Below, piece by piece: positions 42,044 to 51,871 of a stretch of 64,000 nucleotides of DNA; position 1 is the stretch's first letter, and the number at the start of each line of letters is the position of its first letter. Origin of the DNA: a bacterium endosymbiont of Escarpia laminata (GTDB lineage: Bacteria > Pseudomonadota > Gammaproteobacteria > Chromatiales > Chromatiaceae); the NCBI GenBank assembly GCA_003660235.1, contig QGON01000053.1, positions 1 to 64,000 of the forward strand, read 5' to 3'. The translations under genes and the position numbers were made by a program. The notes below the pieces were generated by a model, which made no database searches, was not told where the DNA came from, and was given only the letters and a program-made list of their open reading frames with translations.

Positions 42044-42826
42044 TTCCACCTTGATCCAGGTCGAGAGCTCGTCGCTGGCGCGGGTTCCCGCCTGCATGCC
42101 GATATTGGATGTTCTGTTCGAACCGGCTCGGCTTATGCTGCTGAGGGGAATCCATTCTCCAGGTTTGACACTGACCACCGTTGTGCTTTCGGTGTGCCTG
42201 ACTGTTTCCTGATGACGTCCGGGTTGTGCGTGGCGGTTGGTGATCTCCAACCTGATGCGATCACCGATGATTTGAGGCGTTACATGGAAACCGGAGCTGA
42301 TATCCTGATACTCCGTAGTGCTCTGATATCCGGCAATGGGGCCAGCTATTACCCCGGTTCCGGTTTCAACAGGCCGGATGATACCCGTTTTTATGAAGGC
42401 GGATTGACCCTCCAGGATCTGTATCGTCCGGCTGGCATCAGTGTGGCTTTGGGTTGTATAGCGTTTAATACGGCCTCTTTCCGATTGAGTGCCGATTCTG
42501 ATGCTGTCATTCCCGGCGTGAATTTCGAGCTGTTGTCTCTGCCGTTGTGATGGTGCATGTTCGCGAACATGGATCAACATCCGCCTTGGCGTATGGTCGA
42601 ACTCGTTGATGATCTTTTTTATCTCAACCATGCGTTCTGGCGAGGTGCGAATAATCAGCTTGTTGTGCATCCCCTCTATCGTGCCCTCAGGACCCACGAA
42701 GGGTTTGAGCAGAGGGATCATCTCCTGGGGTGTCCTGCCCTTGAGTTCGAAGATTTCCAAACTCTCTGCCTGGGCCTGGAGTGGAAGAAACATGAGGATG
42801 AAAATCAGGCAGATGGATTGGGCCAT
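42029..42826 (-). CDS. Secretin-like periplasmic protein
   Basis: The ATG at 42826, behind GGAAAACTCC, gives a 265-residue protein with a signal peptide (MAQSICLIFILMFLPLQAQA). The N-terminal region, ESLEIFELKGRTPQEMIPLL and KLIIRTSPERMVEIKKIINE, looks like a secretin N1/short domain. The C-terminal region is beta-rich (TGTGVIAGPIAGYQSTTEY, GFHVTPQIIGDRIRLEITNR), recalling a secretin gate region. It is far too short for a full secretin, so it may be a single N-domain/beta-domain accessory protein. It is the last gene of an overlapping minus-strand operon that starts with roxA. Confidence 0.68.
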   Translation of the reverse strand: MAQSICLIFILMFLPLQAQAESLEIFELKGRTPQEMIPLLKPFVGPEGTIEGMHNKLIIRTSPERMVEIKKIINEFDHTPRRMLIHVREHAPSQRQRQQLEIHAGNDSIRIGTQSERGRIKRYTTQSHTDASRTIQILEGQSAFIKTGIIRPVETGTGVIAGPIAGYQSTTEYQDISSGFHVTPQIIGDRIRLEITNRHAQPGRHQETVRHTESTTVVSVKPGEWIPLSSISRAGSNRTSNIGMQAGTRASDELSTWIKVELLDR

Positions 42827-42870
42827 GGAGTTTTCCAACGATAGATTGCGGCAGCAGGCTATGAGTTCCA

Positions 42871-43395
42871 CTACAAGTGTAGCCGCCAGAGTTCTGCATC
42901 CGGTTCCCCAGTCTCCCAGGCTTCATCGAATATCTCTGTCAGTTGATGAACCCTGGGTCGGGCATTGAAGGCGGCAACGGCATCGTAGCGGGTCGGCTGT
43001 GACCGGTGCAGATAACCGCAACCATCCACCAGGATGAAATTCTCTGGAAATTGTTGGTAGGTCTCGCCAGATTTTCTGATCTCAACGGTGGAGGTCAAAC
43101 GTTGTGCCAGTGTGGCCAGACGATGCCCCGTTTTTTGTATCGTACTGTTGTCCTGCAGCAGTATCCGTATTCTGGCAAAACGGGAGTTGAGCGCCAATCG
43201 CTTAAAGGGTTCGAGGAACGCTGTTTTGTCAAATACCAGTGGATCGAGATTGCGGGTGAATATCTGCAACTCTCGATTTGCCTGTTCGACAAGTCGTGAT
43301 GCAACGGCAAGGTTTTCGGCGGGATCATGCAGGTAAAAAGTGTCGCTGGTAACACCAAGGATTGCGTTCTGAAAAGTGGACGCTTGATCAGGCAT
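42871..43395 (-). CDS. PLD-like (DUF7931-like) domain protein
   Basis: The 174-residue protein has the fold pattern of one PLD-type half: ANRELQIFTRNLDPLVFDKT, then FARIRILLQDNSTIQKTGHR and LATLAQRL, then ENFILVDGCGYLHRSQPTR. There is no clear HKD motif, so catalysis is unlikely. I associate the domain with proteins next to, or fused to, GNAT acetyltransferases. It overlaps the GNAT gene by 8 bp, supporting a functional link. Confidence 0.6.
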   Translation of the reverse strand: MPDQASTFQNAILGVTSDTFYLHDPAENLAVASRLVEQANRELQIFTRNLDPLVFDKTAFLEPFKRLALNSRFARIRILLQDNSTIQKTGHRLATLAQRLTSTVEIRKSGETYQQFPENFILVDGCGYLHRSQPTRYDAVAAFNARPRVHQLTEIFDEAWETGEPDAELWRLHL

Positions 43396-43834
43396 TGTTC
43401 AGAGGCTCCTTTGTCATACGGCGGTGTGGGATGCCGGCATCCATGAACTCATCACCCTCTGCAACGAAGCCACGCTGTGCATAGAAGGAGAGCGCTGTTG
43501 ATTGGGCATTCATGAACAGGCCGGGGTAACTGTTCTGATCCGCGATGACCAGCATTTTTTGCAAAAGGGCTTGGCCGACGCCGCGTCCACGCCAGGAGCG
43601 AATGACTGCCATACGCCCAATCTGGCCAGTTTGCAGCAGGCGTGAGGTACCGATCGGCTCTCCTGTCTCCCGCTCCACGGCGAGCAGGTGCAGTGCATCT
43701 TCATCCAGACCATCCCACTCTAGTGCTGGTGGTACATGCTGCTCATGAACAAAGACGATCTCTCTGACCTGTTTCAGCAAAACCTGGTCTTCAGACCAGT
43801 GGGCAATACGTATCTGAAAGGCCGGCTTAATCAT
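43388..43834 (-). CDS. GNAT family acetyltransferase
   Basis: The 148-residue protein starts at ATG 43834 (MIKPAFQIRIAHW) and shows the GNAT fold, with the acetyl-CoA loop IGRMAVIRSWRGRGVGQALL (motif R/Q-x-x-G-x-G). The ends FYAQRGFVAEGDEFMDAGIP also fit. Substrate unknown. It overlaps roxA and the PLD-like gene on both sides (8 bp each), so the four genes roxA-GNAT-PLD-like-secretin-like form one operon. Confidence 0.8.
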   Translation of the reverse strand: MIKPAFQIRIAHWSEDQVLLKQVREIVFVHEQHVPPALEWDGLDEDALHLLAVERETGEPIGTSRLLQTGQIGRMAVIRSWRGRGVGQALLQKMLVIADQNSYPGLFMNAQSTALSFYAQRGFVAEGDEFMDAGIPHRRMTKEPLNNA

Positions 43835-44999
43835 CAGGAAACCCAAAATGGCCGTCGTTGTAGAGGTCACAGACCAGCTGCAGATAGTCGGGCTGTTCCA
43901 GCCAGACTTCAAGATAGCCGTAGTGCAGTGCCTGGTAGTGGGTGATGACCGGGAGGAAATCCCCCTCATCTGAGGGGAGCAGATACTCTTTGCCGTTGGC
44001 AAAGAGTGAGTCGTTACCCTGGTCGCCACGGCTGAATGCCAAACGCGTGTAGGGATTGCGGTGGATGACCGCTACCTCCCTGAATCGATTATGGAAGATA
44101 TTGGGATCGAGTGGCTGATCCTGTGCCTCCACCTGAAGATTCAGTTTTCCTTCAGTGATAAAACGTCCGAACCAGCGGCGCTGGTGATCGCTATCTTCAG
44201 TGAGCAGTTCACCGAGCAGCGTCCTTATTTGTTCAAGCGCCTGGGGTTTGATCTCGGCACTGGCAGACTGGGGTTTGAGCGGTTTGTCGCGTAAACGACC
44301 TGATGCGATACGATGTTGCACCAGCTCCTCACACCAGGCGGCGGCCATCTCTCTGAATGCAGGTGCCTGAAACCCTATCGAACAACTCAAGCATTCACCC
44401 GCAGCGACGCCCCAGTGGGCAACATTGGGGGGCAGATAGAGCATATCTCCGGGTTCCAGCAGCCACTCATCTTCAGCATTGAATTCCGGCAGGATACGCA
44501 GGTCGAGACCGGGGATGTAATCATTCTCGGTGACTCTCTGATAGTGGATCTTCCAGCGGCGGCGTCCCTTTGCCTGGAACAGAAAGACATCGTAATCGTC
44601 GATGTGGGGGCCTACCGAACCCTGGTCAACAGCATAACTGACCATGACATCATCGAACCGCCAATCGGGCAGGAAACGAAAATATTCCGTCAGTCTGGCA
44701 ACTTCAGGCAGATGTTTGTCCACATCCTGTACCAGGAGCGTCCAGTGACTCTCAGGCAGTTTGGAAAATGTCTCGTCATCGAAGGGGCCGTGGCGGGCTT
44801 CCCAGGGTGTTGACCCGTGTTTTTCCAATACCAGACGGGATTCGACATCCTCCTCACAGGCAAGTCCTGCCAGTTCGTCAGGTTCAAGATGGCATCTGAA
44901 ATCAGGCAGCGCCTGACGAAAGAGCAGGGGTTTCTGCTGCCAGTAAACGGCGAGGAACTGCTCCGCAGTCAACCCGTTGGGAAAATTCAATGTCTGCAT
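43827..44999 (-). CDS. roxA: 50S ribosomal protein uL16 3-hydroxylase RoxA (YcfD family)
   Basis: This JmjC-type Fe(II)/2-oxoglutarate dioxygenase hydroxylates an arginine of ribosomal protein uL16. The iron ligands are His and Asp in SVGPHIDDYDVFLFQAKGRR and the distal His in YLPPNVAHWGVA. The 390-residue length from ATG 44999 fits the family; an upstream start at 45101 would add 34 unlike residues. C-terminal segments (NIFHNRFREVAVIHR) form the wing domain. It heads a minus-strand operon. Confidence 0.85.
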   Translation of the reverse strand: MQTLNFPNGLTAEQFLAVYWQQKPLLFRQALPDFRCHLEPDELAGLACEEDVESRLVLEKHGSTPWEARHGPFDDETFSKLPESHWTLLVQDVDKHLPEVARLTEYFRFLPDWRFDDVMVSYAVDQGSVGPHIDDYDVFLFQAKGRRRWKIHYQRVTENDYIPGLDLRILPEFNAEDEWLLEPGDMLYLPPNVAHWGVAAGECLSCSIGFQAPAFREMAAAWCEELVQHRIASGRLRDKPLKPQSASAEIKPQALEQIRTLLGELLTEDSDHQRRWFGRFITEGKLNLQVEAQDQPLDPNIFHNRFREVAVIHRNPYTRLAFSRGDQGNDSLFANGKEYLLPSDEGDFLPVITHYQALHYGYLEVWLEQPDYLQLVCDLYNDGHFGFPDD

Positions 45000-45287
45000 A
45001 GTCTGATCTGTGTGGTCACTGCGATTCGGACAGGTCTGATTAATTGCCTCATTGTCATCGCGACGTAAGGTGAGATTTCCTGCCGATTTGTCATTGCTCA
45101 AAAAGACAGTGGGTTAATGATTCCTCAAAGTATAAACCAACCCTTCCGTCAGGGCGGGGGCTGATAAATGGTTTTTTCTACTGAAAGTTAGTGAATTGTG
45201 ACAATTTCGGGACGGTTGCGAGATTACCAGGACTCAGACTTGATTGTGCAGGAGATCCTGTAACAACACTGTTTTGAGGAGATCATT

Positions 45288-46010
45288 ATGAAAAGACACA
45301 TCGCTACCCTTCTACTGGCAGGTGGCATCCTGGCTTCATCACCATTACTGGCAAGGGATATCAATGTAGAGGTCACCAACCTTACCAGTGGCATCTATTT
45401 TACCCCATTGTTGCTTGCTGCCCATGATCGGTACACCCATCTGTTTGAAGTCGGCACTGAAGCGACAGTGAGTCTGCAGGCTGCAGCTGAAGGCGGGGAC
45501 ATTTCTGGCCTGATTGGCGATGTTGAGGCGGCCGGTGGTGAGTATGTGGCTAATCCAGCTGCCGGGCTACTGGGCCCTGGTGAGACTACGGATGCTGAAC
45601 TGGATATTCATGGCCACTCCACCTCACGTCTGTCAATTATTGGCATGCTGCTGCCCACCAATGATGGCTTTGTTGGATTGGATGCCATCAAAATCCCCAA
45701 ACGGAAAGGTATCTATACCTATTTACTCAACGGCTACGATGCTGGAACCGAGGCCAATGATGAGATTGTCAATGGCGCTGGTGCTCCAGGTGCGCCCGGT
45801 ATCCCCGCCGATCCGGGTGGCTACAACGGTAGTGGCGCCACCGGTGTATTTGACGCAGAACAGAATGCCCGCGTTCATATCCACAAGGGCGTGGTGGGTG
45901 ACCAGGATTTGATCGGTGGAAACAGCGATCTCGACAGCCGTGTCCATCGCTGGCTGAATCCTGTTGCCCGGGTCGTTATCCGTGTCGGCAAACATCGGGA
46001 TGATGATTGA
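45288..46010 (+). CDS. Secreted spondin-domain protein
   Basis: The 240-residue protein has a signal peptide (MKRHIATLLLAGGILASSPL) and a spondin_N-like fold: INVEVTNLTSGIYFTPLLLA, then HSTSRLSIIGMLLPTNDGFV and GLDAIKIPKRKGIYTYLLNG, then the Gly/Pro-rich loop GAPGAPGIPADPGGYNG and AEQNARVHIHKGVVGDQDLI. Spondin domains in bacteria are secreted, of unclear role; adhesion or metal binding has been suggested. A TTGAGGAGATC ribosome-binding site precedes the start. It ends in a strong terminator. Confidence 0.82.
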   Translation: MKRHIATLLLAGGILASSPLLARDINVEVTNLTSGIYFTPLLLAAHDRYTHLFEVGTEATVSLQAAAEGGDISGLIGDVEAAGGEYVANPAAGLLGPGETTDAELDIHGHSTSRLSIIGMLLPTNDGFVGLDAIKIPKRKGIYTYLLNGYDAGTEANDEIVNGAGAPGAPGIPADPGGYNGSGATGVFDAEQNARVHIHKGVVGDQDLIGGNSDLDSRVHRWLNPVARVVIRVGKHRDDD

Positions 46011-46050
46011 GCGATCCGGATTAACGAGAGGCATATAAAACGGGCAAAAG

Positions 46051-46091
46051 AAAACCCGGCACACCAAGTTGGGGGAGGTATGCCGGGTTTT
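46051..46091. terminator. Bidirectional terminator between the spondin-domain gene and purB
   Basis: AAAACCCGGCA (46051-46061) pairs with TGCCGGGTTTT (46081-46091) in an 11-bp stem with a 19-base loop, giving T and A runs on both sides. It serves the convergent spondin-domain gene and purB. Confidence 0.8.
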
Positions 46092-46242
46092 AAATTGCAC
46101 GCACAACTGAAGACCCTGTGTTTGCGGACACGAACGGGAGGACAAGCCAATTCAGGTTCGTGCGTACAGAGTTAGTATGAACTAAATTCCTTATGCAAAA
46201 CTGTGCTGGAGATCACGTTTCAGGGCAAATTTGCGATCTGCG

Positions 46243-47646
<1,404 letters not shown>

Positions 47647-47720
47647 TTATAACCGCATGTTCACTCTGATGGTGAGAGTCCTCTGCGCTATTTCATGCAG
47701 TCCCAAAAAAGGCAGGAGGC

Positions 47721-47768
47721 GGAGTCGATGAGGCCCATAGCTGTTTTCGCAGTTGCCTGCTCGACTCC
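47721..47768 (-). terminator. Candidate terminator after the 47796 lipoprotein gene
   Basis: GGAGTCGA (47721-47728) pairs with TCGACTCC (47761-47768). On the minus strand, a CCTTTTTTGG run follows the stem after about 10 bases. The position after the lipoprotein stop fits a terminator, but the loop is long (32 bases) and the T run is not adjacent. Confidence 0.35.
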
Positions 47769-47795
47769 CCTCGTGAGAGGGTGGATAGTGCAGAT

Positions 47796-48245
47796 TTACT
47801 CCGCTTTCTCTTCCGCTCCGCCCATCATCTCCATGCCTTTGGCCTTGGCGGCATCGTAGTACTCGCTCGATTTCTCGCCGATTGAGCTACCGATATCACC
47901 GGCGGTCTCTTTGGCAGCGTCATAGTATTCACCCGATTTTTCTTTAATGGCGCCACCGACTTCGCCGGCAGTGTCTTTTGTCGATTCGTAAATTTCCTTG
48001 CTTTTCTCTGTTACAGCATCATAGGTGTCAGCAGAGACTTCCTTGGTTTTTTCCCAAGTCTCTTTCCCCATCATTTTGGCTTGATCGGTCAGTGACGGGT
48101 CAGCCACAGATGCCGCTTCATTTGATGTGCTGACGGCTGTCTGTTCCGGTGCAGGTGTGGCCACAGGCGCGGGGGTGTTGGACTCGCCGCAGGCGGTGAG
48201 GGTCAAAGCGATGACGAGGGGCAAAGCTGAATGGAGCAGTTTCAT
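47796..48245 (-). CDS. LEA-like repeat lipoprotein
   Basis: The protein (149 residues) has lipobox LTAC (Cys19), a Pro/Thr linker, then amphipathic helix repeats (KETWEKTKEVSADTYDAVTE, then KSKEIYESTKDTAGEVGGAI and KEKSGEYYDAAKETAGDIGS), like stress-related LEA/YtxH-type sequences. It is probably an outer- or inner-membrane anchored helical protein. It lies between hflD and purB, an insertion into the usual gene order. Confidence 0.72.
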   Translation of the reverse strand: MKLLHSALPLVIALTLTACGESNTPAPVATPAPEQTAVSTSNEAASVADPSLTDQAKMMGKETWEKTKEVSADTYDAVTEKSKEIYESTKDTAGEVGGAIKEKSGEYYDAAKETAGDIGSSIGEKSSEYYDAAKAKGMEMMGGAEEKAE

Positions 48246-48345
48246 AATAAAATATCCTGATCGTTTGAAATTTCGATTTTCAGGGTACTACAGGCCCTGA
48301 TTGTGAGACCGGCGACACTGTCGCATTTAACAATTGTTCAAATAC

Positions 48346-48969
48346 TCATGTGGACTGATCCAACAGTTTTTTTGCGGTGGCCAGATAATTTTTCCTGCCG
48401 AACACGATTTGCACCCTGCGTCCGCCGGTTTGATGCCACAACATGGCGGAGCGGATGCCTGCGAGCAACAGGGTGCGAATCCGGTTCACATTGTCAGAAT
48501 TCTGCAGATAGACAGGCTCCCCCTGAACCATGATTCTTGGTTGCAGGGTGCTGACGTTCTCGGCATATATCTCTGCCAGGGAGGCGAGAATATTGGAGTG
48601 CATCTCAGGGAAATGTGCCAGGCGGGTTGTGGTCAAATCGATGCCCTTGCGGATTTTCGTCAATCGCTCCGGCAGCTTTGAGAGTTTGCGTTCGAGTTGA
48701 ATCAAAGCGAGAAGATACCCGGTGACTTCCGCATCCCGTTTGGCTTCACCACTCAGTTGACGGTAAACTTCGCGCAGGCCGAAGGCAACGCCATTGATGC
48801 CACCGAAAACATCGGAAACAGTTCCAGCATCTGTCTCGAACAGACTGTGAATACTGCGGGTCATGATCTCCGAATCCGCCATTCCCCGCCGTCCAATCTG
48901 CTGCACCAGTATAGCTGCCTGGAAGATGCCGGCCAGTGCCAGGGTACGGTCCTCTATGCTGTATTTCAC
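48346..48969 (-). CDS. hflD: HflD homologue, high-frequency-lysogenisation protein
   Basis: The 207-residue, helical protein matches Hfl[21 protein letters not shown], then [25 protein letters not shown] (shortened here to [11 protein letters not shown]) and [20 protein letters not shown], then [20 protein letters not shown] and [20 protein letters not shown]. HflD lowers phage lambda CII activity in E. coli. It overlaps mnmA by 4 bp on the minus strand. Confidence 0.9.
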   Translation of the reverse strand: MKYSIEDRTLALAGIFQAAILVQQIGRRGMADSEIMTRSIHSLFETDAGTVSDVFGGINGVAFGLREVYRQLSGEAKRDAEVTGYLLALIQLERKLSKLPERLTKIRKGIDLTTTRLAHFPEMHSNILASLAEIYAENVSTLQPRIMVQGEPVYLQNSDNVNRIRTLLLAGIRSAMLWHQTGGRRVQIVFGRKNYLATAKKLLDQST

Positions 48970-50084
48970 GATGGGTAAGTCTCTCCAGAGGGGTATGAGG
49001 ATTCGATAATGCCGCCGCCGAGGCAGTCGCCATCCCGATAGAATACGATGGATTGGCCGGGTGTCGCGGCCCGTTGGGGTTCGTCGAATATGGCTGCACA
49101 GGTGTTGCCCGGTCGCAGAAGGACTTCACACGCTTGCAGGGACTGACGGTGCCGCAGGCGCGCTTCGCATGACAAGGGAAATTGGGGTGACTTGCCGGAG
49201 ACCCAGTGCAGCTGGGTTGCGAGGACTCCTCCACTCATCAGCAGGGGATGGTTGTGGCCCTGTGCTGCTATCAATATGTTTCGTTGCAGATCCTTTGCCA
49301 CCACGAACCAGGGGGCCTCGGCGCTATGCTTCCGGCCGCCGATACCCAGACCTTGTCTTTGTCCCAGGGTGTAGTACATCAATCCCTGATGATTTCCGAG
49401 GGTAACACCTTCAGGATCTTCTATACGACCCGGATTGGCCGGCAGATATCGACTGAGAAACTCGCGAAATTTTCGCTCCCCGATGAAACAGATGCCGGTG
49501 CTGTCCTTTTTTTTATGATTGGGAAAACCGGCTTTCTCGGCAACTCTTCTCACTTCCTCCTTCTGCAGGTCACCCAGTGGGAAGAGGGTGCGGGAGAGTT
49601 GTACCTGACCCAGCATATAGAGGAAGTAGGTCTGATCCTTGCCTTCGTCTGCCGCTCGCTGAAGTCGATATTCACCGCCGCGATCACCGAGGCGTGCATA
49701 GTGCCCCGTAGCGATGCGTTCCGCGCCCAGAGACTCCAGTGCATAGTCGAGAAAGGCCTTGAACTTTATCTCCCGGTTGCAGAGCACGTCGGGGTTGGGT
49801 GTTCGTCCTGCACGGTACTCATCGAGAAAATAGGCGAATACCCGATCCCAATATTCAGCAGAGAAATTTACGCTGTGCAACGGAATGCCAAGTATGGCTG
49901 CCACATCCCGGGCATCCTTGAGGTCTTCTGCCGCGGAGCAGTACTCAGCGTCGTCATCCTCCTCCCAATTTTTCATGAACAGGCCTTCGACCCGGTAACC
50001 CTGTTCTTGCAGAAACAGGGCCGCGACGGATGAATCGACGCCACCGGACAGGCCGACAACGACCAGGCCCCGGTCACCACTCAT
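48966..50084 (-). CDS. mnmA: tRNA 2-thiouridylase MnmA
   Basis: MnmA makes 2-thiouridine at tRNA position 34. The 372-residue protein from ATG 50084 has the PP-loop [20 protein letters not shown], the catalytic Cys in [20 protein letters not shown] and the second Cys in [15 protein letters not shown]. The upstream frame to 50270 is not homologous and overlaps rluE. The gene overlaps rluE by 4 bp and hflD by 4 bp in one operon. Confidence 0.94.
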   Translation of the reverse strand: MSGDRGLVVVGLSGGVDSSVAALFLQEQGYRVEGLFMKNWEEDDDAEYCSAAEDLKDARDVAAILGIPLHSVNFSAEYWDRVFAYFLDEYRAGRTPNPDVLCNREIKFKAFLDYALESLGAERIATGHYARLGDRGGEYRLQRAADEGKDQTYFLYMLGQVQLSRTLFPLGDLQKEEVRRVAEKAGFPNHKKKDSTGICFIGERKFREFLSRYLPANPGRIEDPEGVTLGNHQGLMYYTLGQRQGLGIGGRKHSAEAPWFVVAKDLQRNILIAAQGHNHPLLMSGGVLATQLHWVSGKSPQFPLSCEARLRHRQSLQACEVLLRPGNTCAAIFDEPQRAATPGQSIVFYRDGDCLGGGIIESSYPSGETYPS

Positions 50085-50647
50085 GTTTGATCCCCTTTTT
50101 GTGCACTGCTGTGCCGAGTATCCAATTGACGCCATTTTCCAGGTTGCAGATCGCCCAGGTCCCAGTGCCCGACTGTCGTGCGTACGAGCCGTAGGGTGGG
50201 GTGTCCAACTGCGGCAGTCATGCGCCGGACTTGCCGGTTGCGGCCTTCGCGAATCTTGATCTCCAGCCATTGGGTGGGAATCTTCGCTCGATAACGTACC
50301 GGTGGATCGCGTGGCCAGAGGTTCGGTTCTTCCAGCAGTGTTGCCTGCGCCGGCAGAGTGGGGCCATCCTTGAGCTGGACCCCCTGTCGTAACTGTTCGA
50401 TCGCTTCGGCATTGGGTATTCCATCCACCTGTACCCAGTAGGTTTTCCAGGTTTTTTTTCGCGGATTGGTCAATTGATGTTGAAGTTTTCCATCATCGGT
50501 CAATATCACCAGACCCTCGCTGTCGCGGTCGAGTCTCCCGGCGGCGTAGATCTTTTTTACGGGGATGAAATCGGCCAGCGTGGCGCGACCCTCATTATCG
50601 GTAAACTGGGTCAGGACGCCGTAGGGTTTGTTGAACAGGATCAGCAT
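50081..50647 (-). CDS. rluE: 23S rRNA pseudouridine synthase RluE-type
   Basis: The 188-residue enzyme belongs to the RsuA/RluB/RluE group: [20 protein letters not shown], the catalytic Asp motif [20 protein letters not shown], then [20 protein letters not shown] and [20 protein letters not shown]. It lacks an N-terminal S4 domain and starts directly with the catalytic fold, as RluE does. Target inferred: U2457 of 23S rRNA. Confidence 0.88.
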   Translation of the reverse strand: MLILFNKPYGVLTQFTDNEGRATLADFIPVKKIYAAGRLDRDSEGLVILTDDGKLQHQLTNPRKKTWKTYWVQVDGIPNAEAIEQLRQGVQLKDGPTLPAQATLLEEPNLWPRDPPVRYRAKIPTQWLEIKIREGRNRQVRRMTAAVGHPTLRLVRTTVGHWDLGDLQPGKWRQLDTRHSSAQKGDQT

Positions 50648-50827
50648 GAAAGGATTAATTGTGAAACGAGGGGGGATTATATCGTTCTATGTCTGTCGAT
50701 AGAGCTTTTTTCTATATGGCAGTGACTTTGCGGGCTGAGGGTTATTTGCGGATTCAATGATTTTTTAACGCAGACGAAATAAACTCCTGGGACAAGAAAG
50801 TCTGTGCAGCTCAACAGGGCAGCAAAA

Positions 50828-50854
50828 GGGCCGATGAATTGAACTCATCGGCCC
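50828..50854 (-). terminator. Terminator downstream of the cold-shock gene
   Basis: GGGCCGATGA (50828-50837) and TCATCGGCCC (50845-50854) form a perfect 10-bp stem with a 7-base loop. On the minus strand, the TTTT run follows immediately. It lies 32 bp after the cold-shock gene, in the direction of its transcription. Confidence 0.85.
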
Positions 50855-50885
50855 CTCAGGAAGGTCATTATGAGCGGAAACTCAG

Positions 50886-51098
50886 CTATTCATTGGCACC
50901 CCGCTGTATGTTGACCGCGTGAAGGCCTTTTGGACCTTGATTGATCTCAAATTGCACCTGTTGCCCCTCTTTGAGGGTCTTGTAACCGTCCATCTCAATG
51001 GATGAGAAATGGACGAATACGTCCTGCTCTCCTGAATCCGGGGTCACGAAGCCGTAACCCTTCGCATTGTTAAACCATTTTACAACTCCAGTGGCCAT
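50886..51098 (-). CDS. cspD: CspD-like cold-shock domain protein
   Basis: The 70-residue protein from ATG 51098 is a cold-shock domain: [20 protein letters not shown] (RNP1), then [20 protein letters not shown] (RNP2). CspD is the paralog found next to clpS in gammaproteobacteria, where it is transcribed opposite to clpSA. The location here matches exactly. In E. coli it binds single-stranded DNA and blocks replication. A 437-bp region without another gene lies upstream (51099-51535). Confidence 0.85.
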   Translation of the reverse strand: MATGVVKWFNNAKGYGFVTPDSGEQDVFVHFSSIEMDGYKTLKEGQQVQFEINQGPKGLHAVNIQRGANE

Positions 51099-51535
51099 AA
51101 CTTGATACTCCTCGCGTTCAATGCCCCGAATTGGTGAAAAATTTATAGATTTCATTATTAGGAACGATCCGAATGTACCGGAACCCGCCCTGTTATTGTC
51201 AGGGTTTTTCGATGGTCTTTGCCTCGTTAAAACCCGCGCCAGCGATTCACCGGCTAAACCGACGGCTTTGATTTCGGCAGCAGGAAACCAAACCGCTGAT
51301 AGCTAAGTATAGTGAACCAATCGATTTGGTCAACTATTGCCCAAGTAAAATAGTAGGATATACTTATCAACTGAACTGAACCGAATGGAACGACTCAAAC
51401 AAGTCGAGGCGTTCCTGTTTACGGATTTCGTCACCCTGTTAGGCCCCGTATATCGCAAAACCGGAGAGAAATAGTGAATTTTGTTCTCTTCAATTTGGTC
51501 GTGCTAACAGTAACAGCCTGCTAATATTCCTTACT
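51099..51535. other. Divergent cspD/clpS intergenic region
   Basis: These 437 bp hold the two 5' leaders of cspD (minus) and clpS (plus). No other gene is supported. A nested hairpin, GGAACG...CGTTCC (51387-51415) with an inner GACT-AGTC stem, lies 121 bp before clpS, and the leader upstream of cspD is AT-rich. No clear promoter can be assigned by eye. Confidence 0.5.
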
Positions 51536-51856
51536 ATGACAGAGAGAAAAGAAAATTCGCACGATGGTAGCCTTGCAGTTCAGGAAAAACCGCCGAAGCT
51601 GAAAAAGCCTCCAATGTATAAAGTGATACTCCTGAATGATGACTACACGCCGATGGAGTTTGTTATCCAAATTCTGGAGACCTTTTTCCGAATGGACAGG
51701 GAGAAGGCGACGAGGATCATGCTGCATGTCCACACCCGTGGGGTTGGAGTTTGTGGTGTCTTCAGTCGGGACATTGCGGAAACCAAGGTTTCACAGGTCA
51801 ATGATTACTCGAGAAACAATCAACACCCTCTGTTATGCGATATGGAAAAGGCTTGA
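51536..51856 (+). CDS. clpS: ClpS, N-degron adaptor
   Basis: ClpS hands proteins with N-terminal Leu, Phe, Trp or Tyr to ClpAP. The 106-residue protein shows the core [20 protein letters not shown] (substrate pocket with the conserved Asp-Asp) and [20 protein letters not shown]. The charged N-terminal tail ([13 protein letters not shown]) is flexible. clpA follows after 15 bp. Confidence 0.95.
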   Translation: MTERKENSHDGSLAVQEKPPKLKKPPMYKVILLNDDYTPMEFVIQILETFFRMDREKATRIMLHVHTRGVGVCGVFSRDIAETKVSQVNDYSRNNQHPLLCDMEKA

Positions 51857-51871
51857 GGAAAGAGTAGACAG

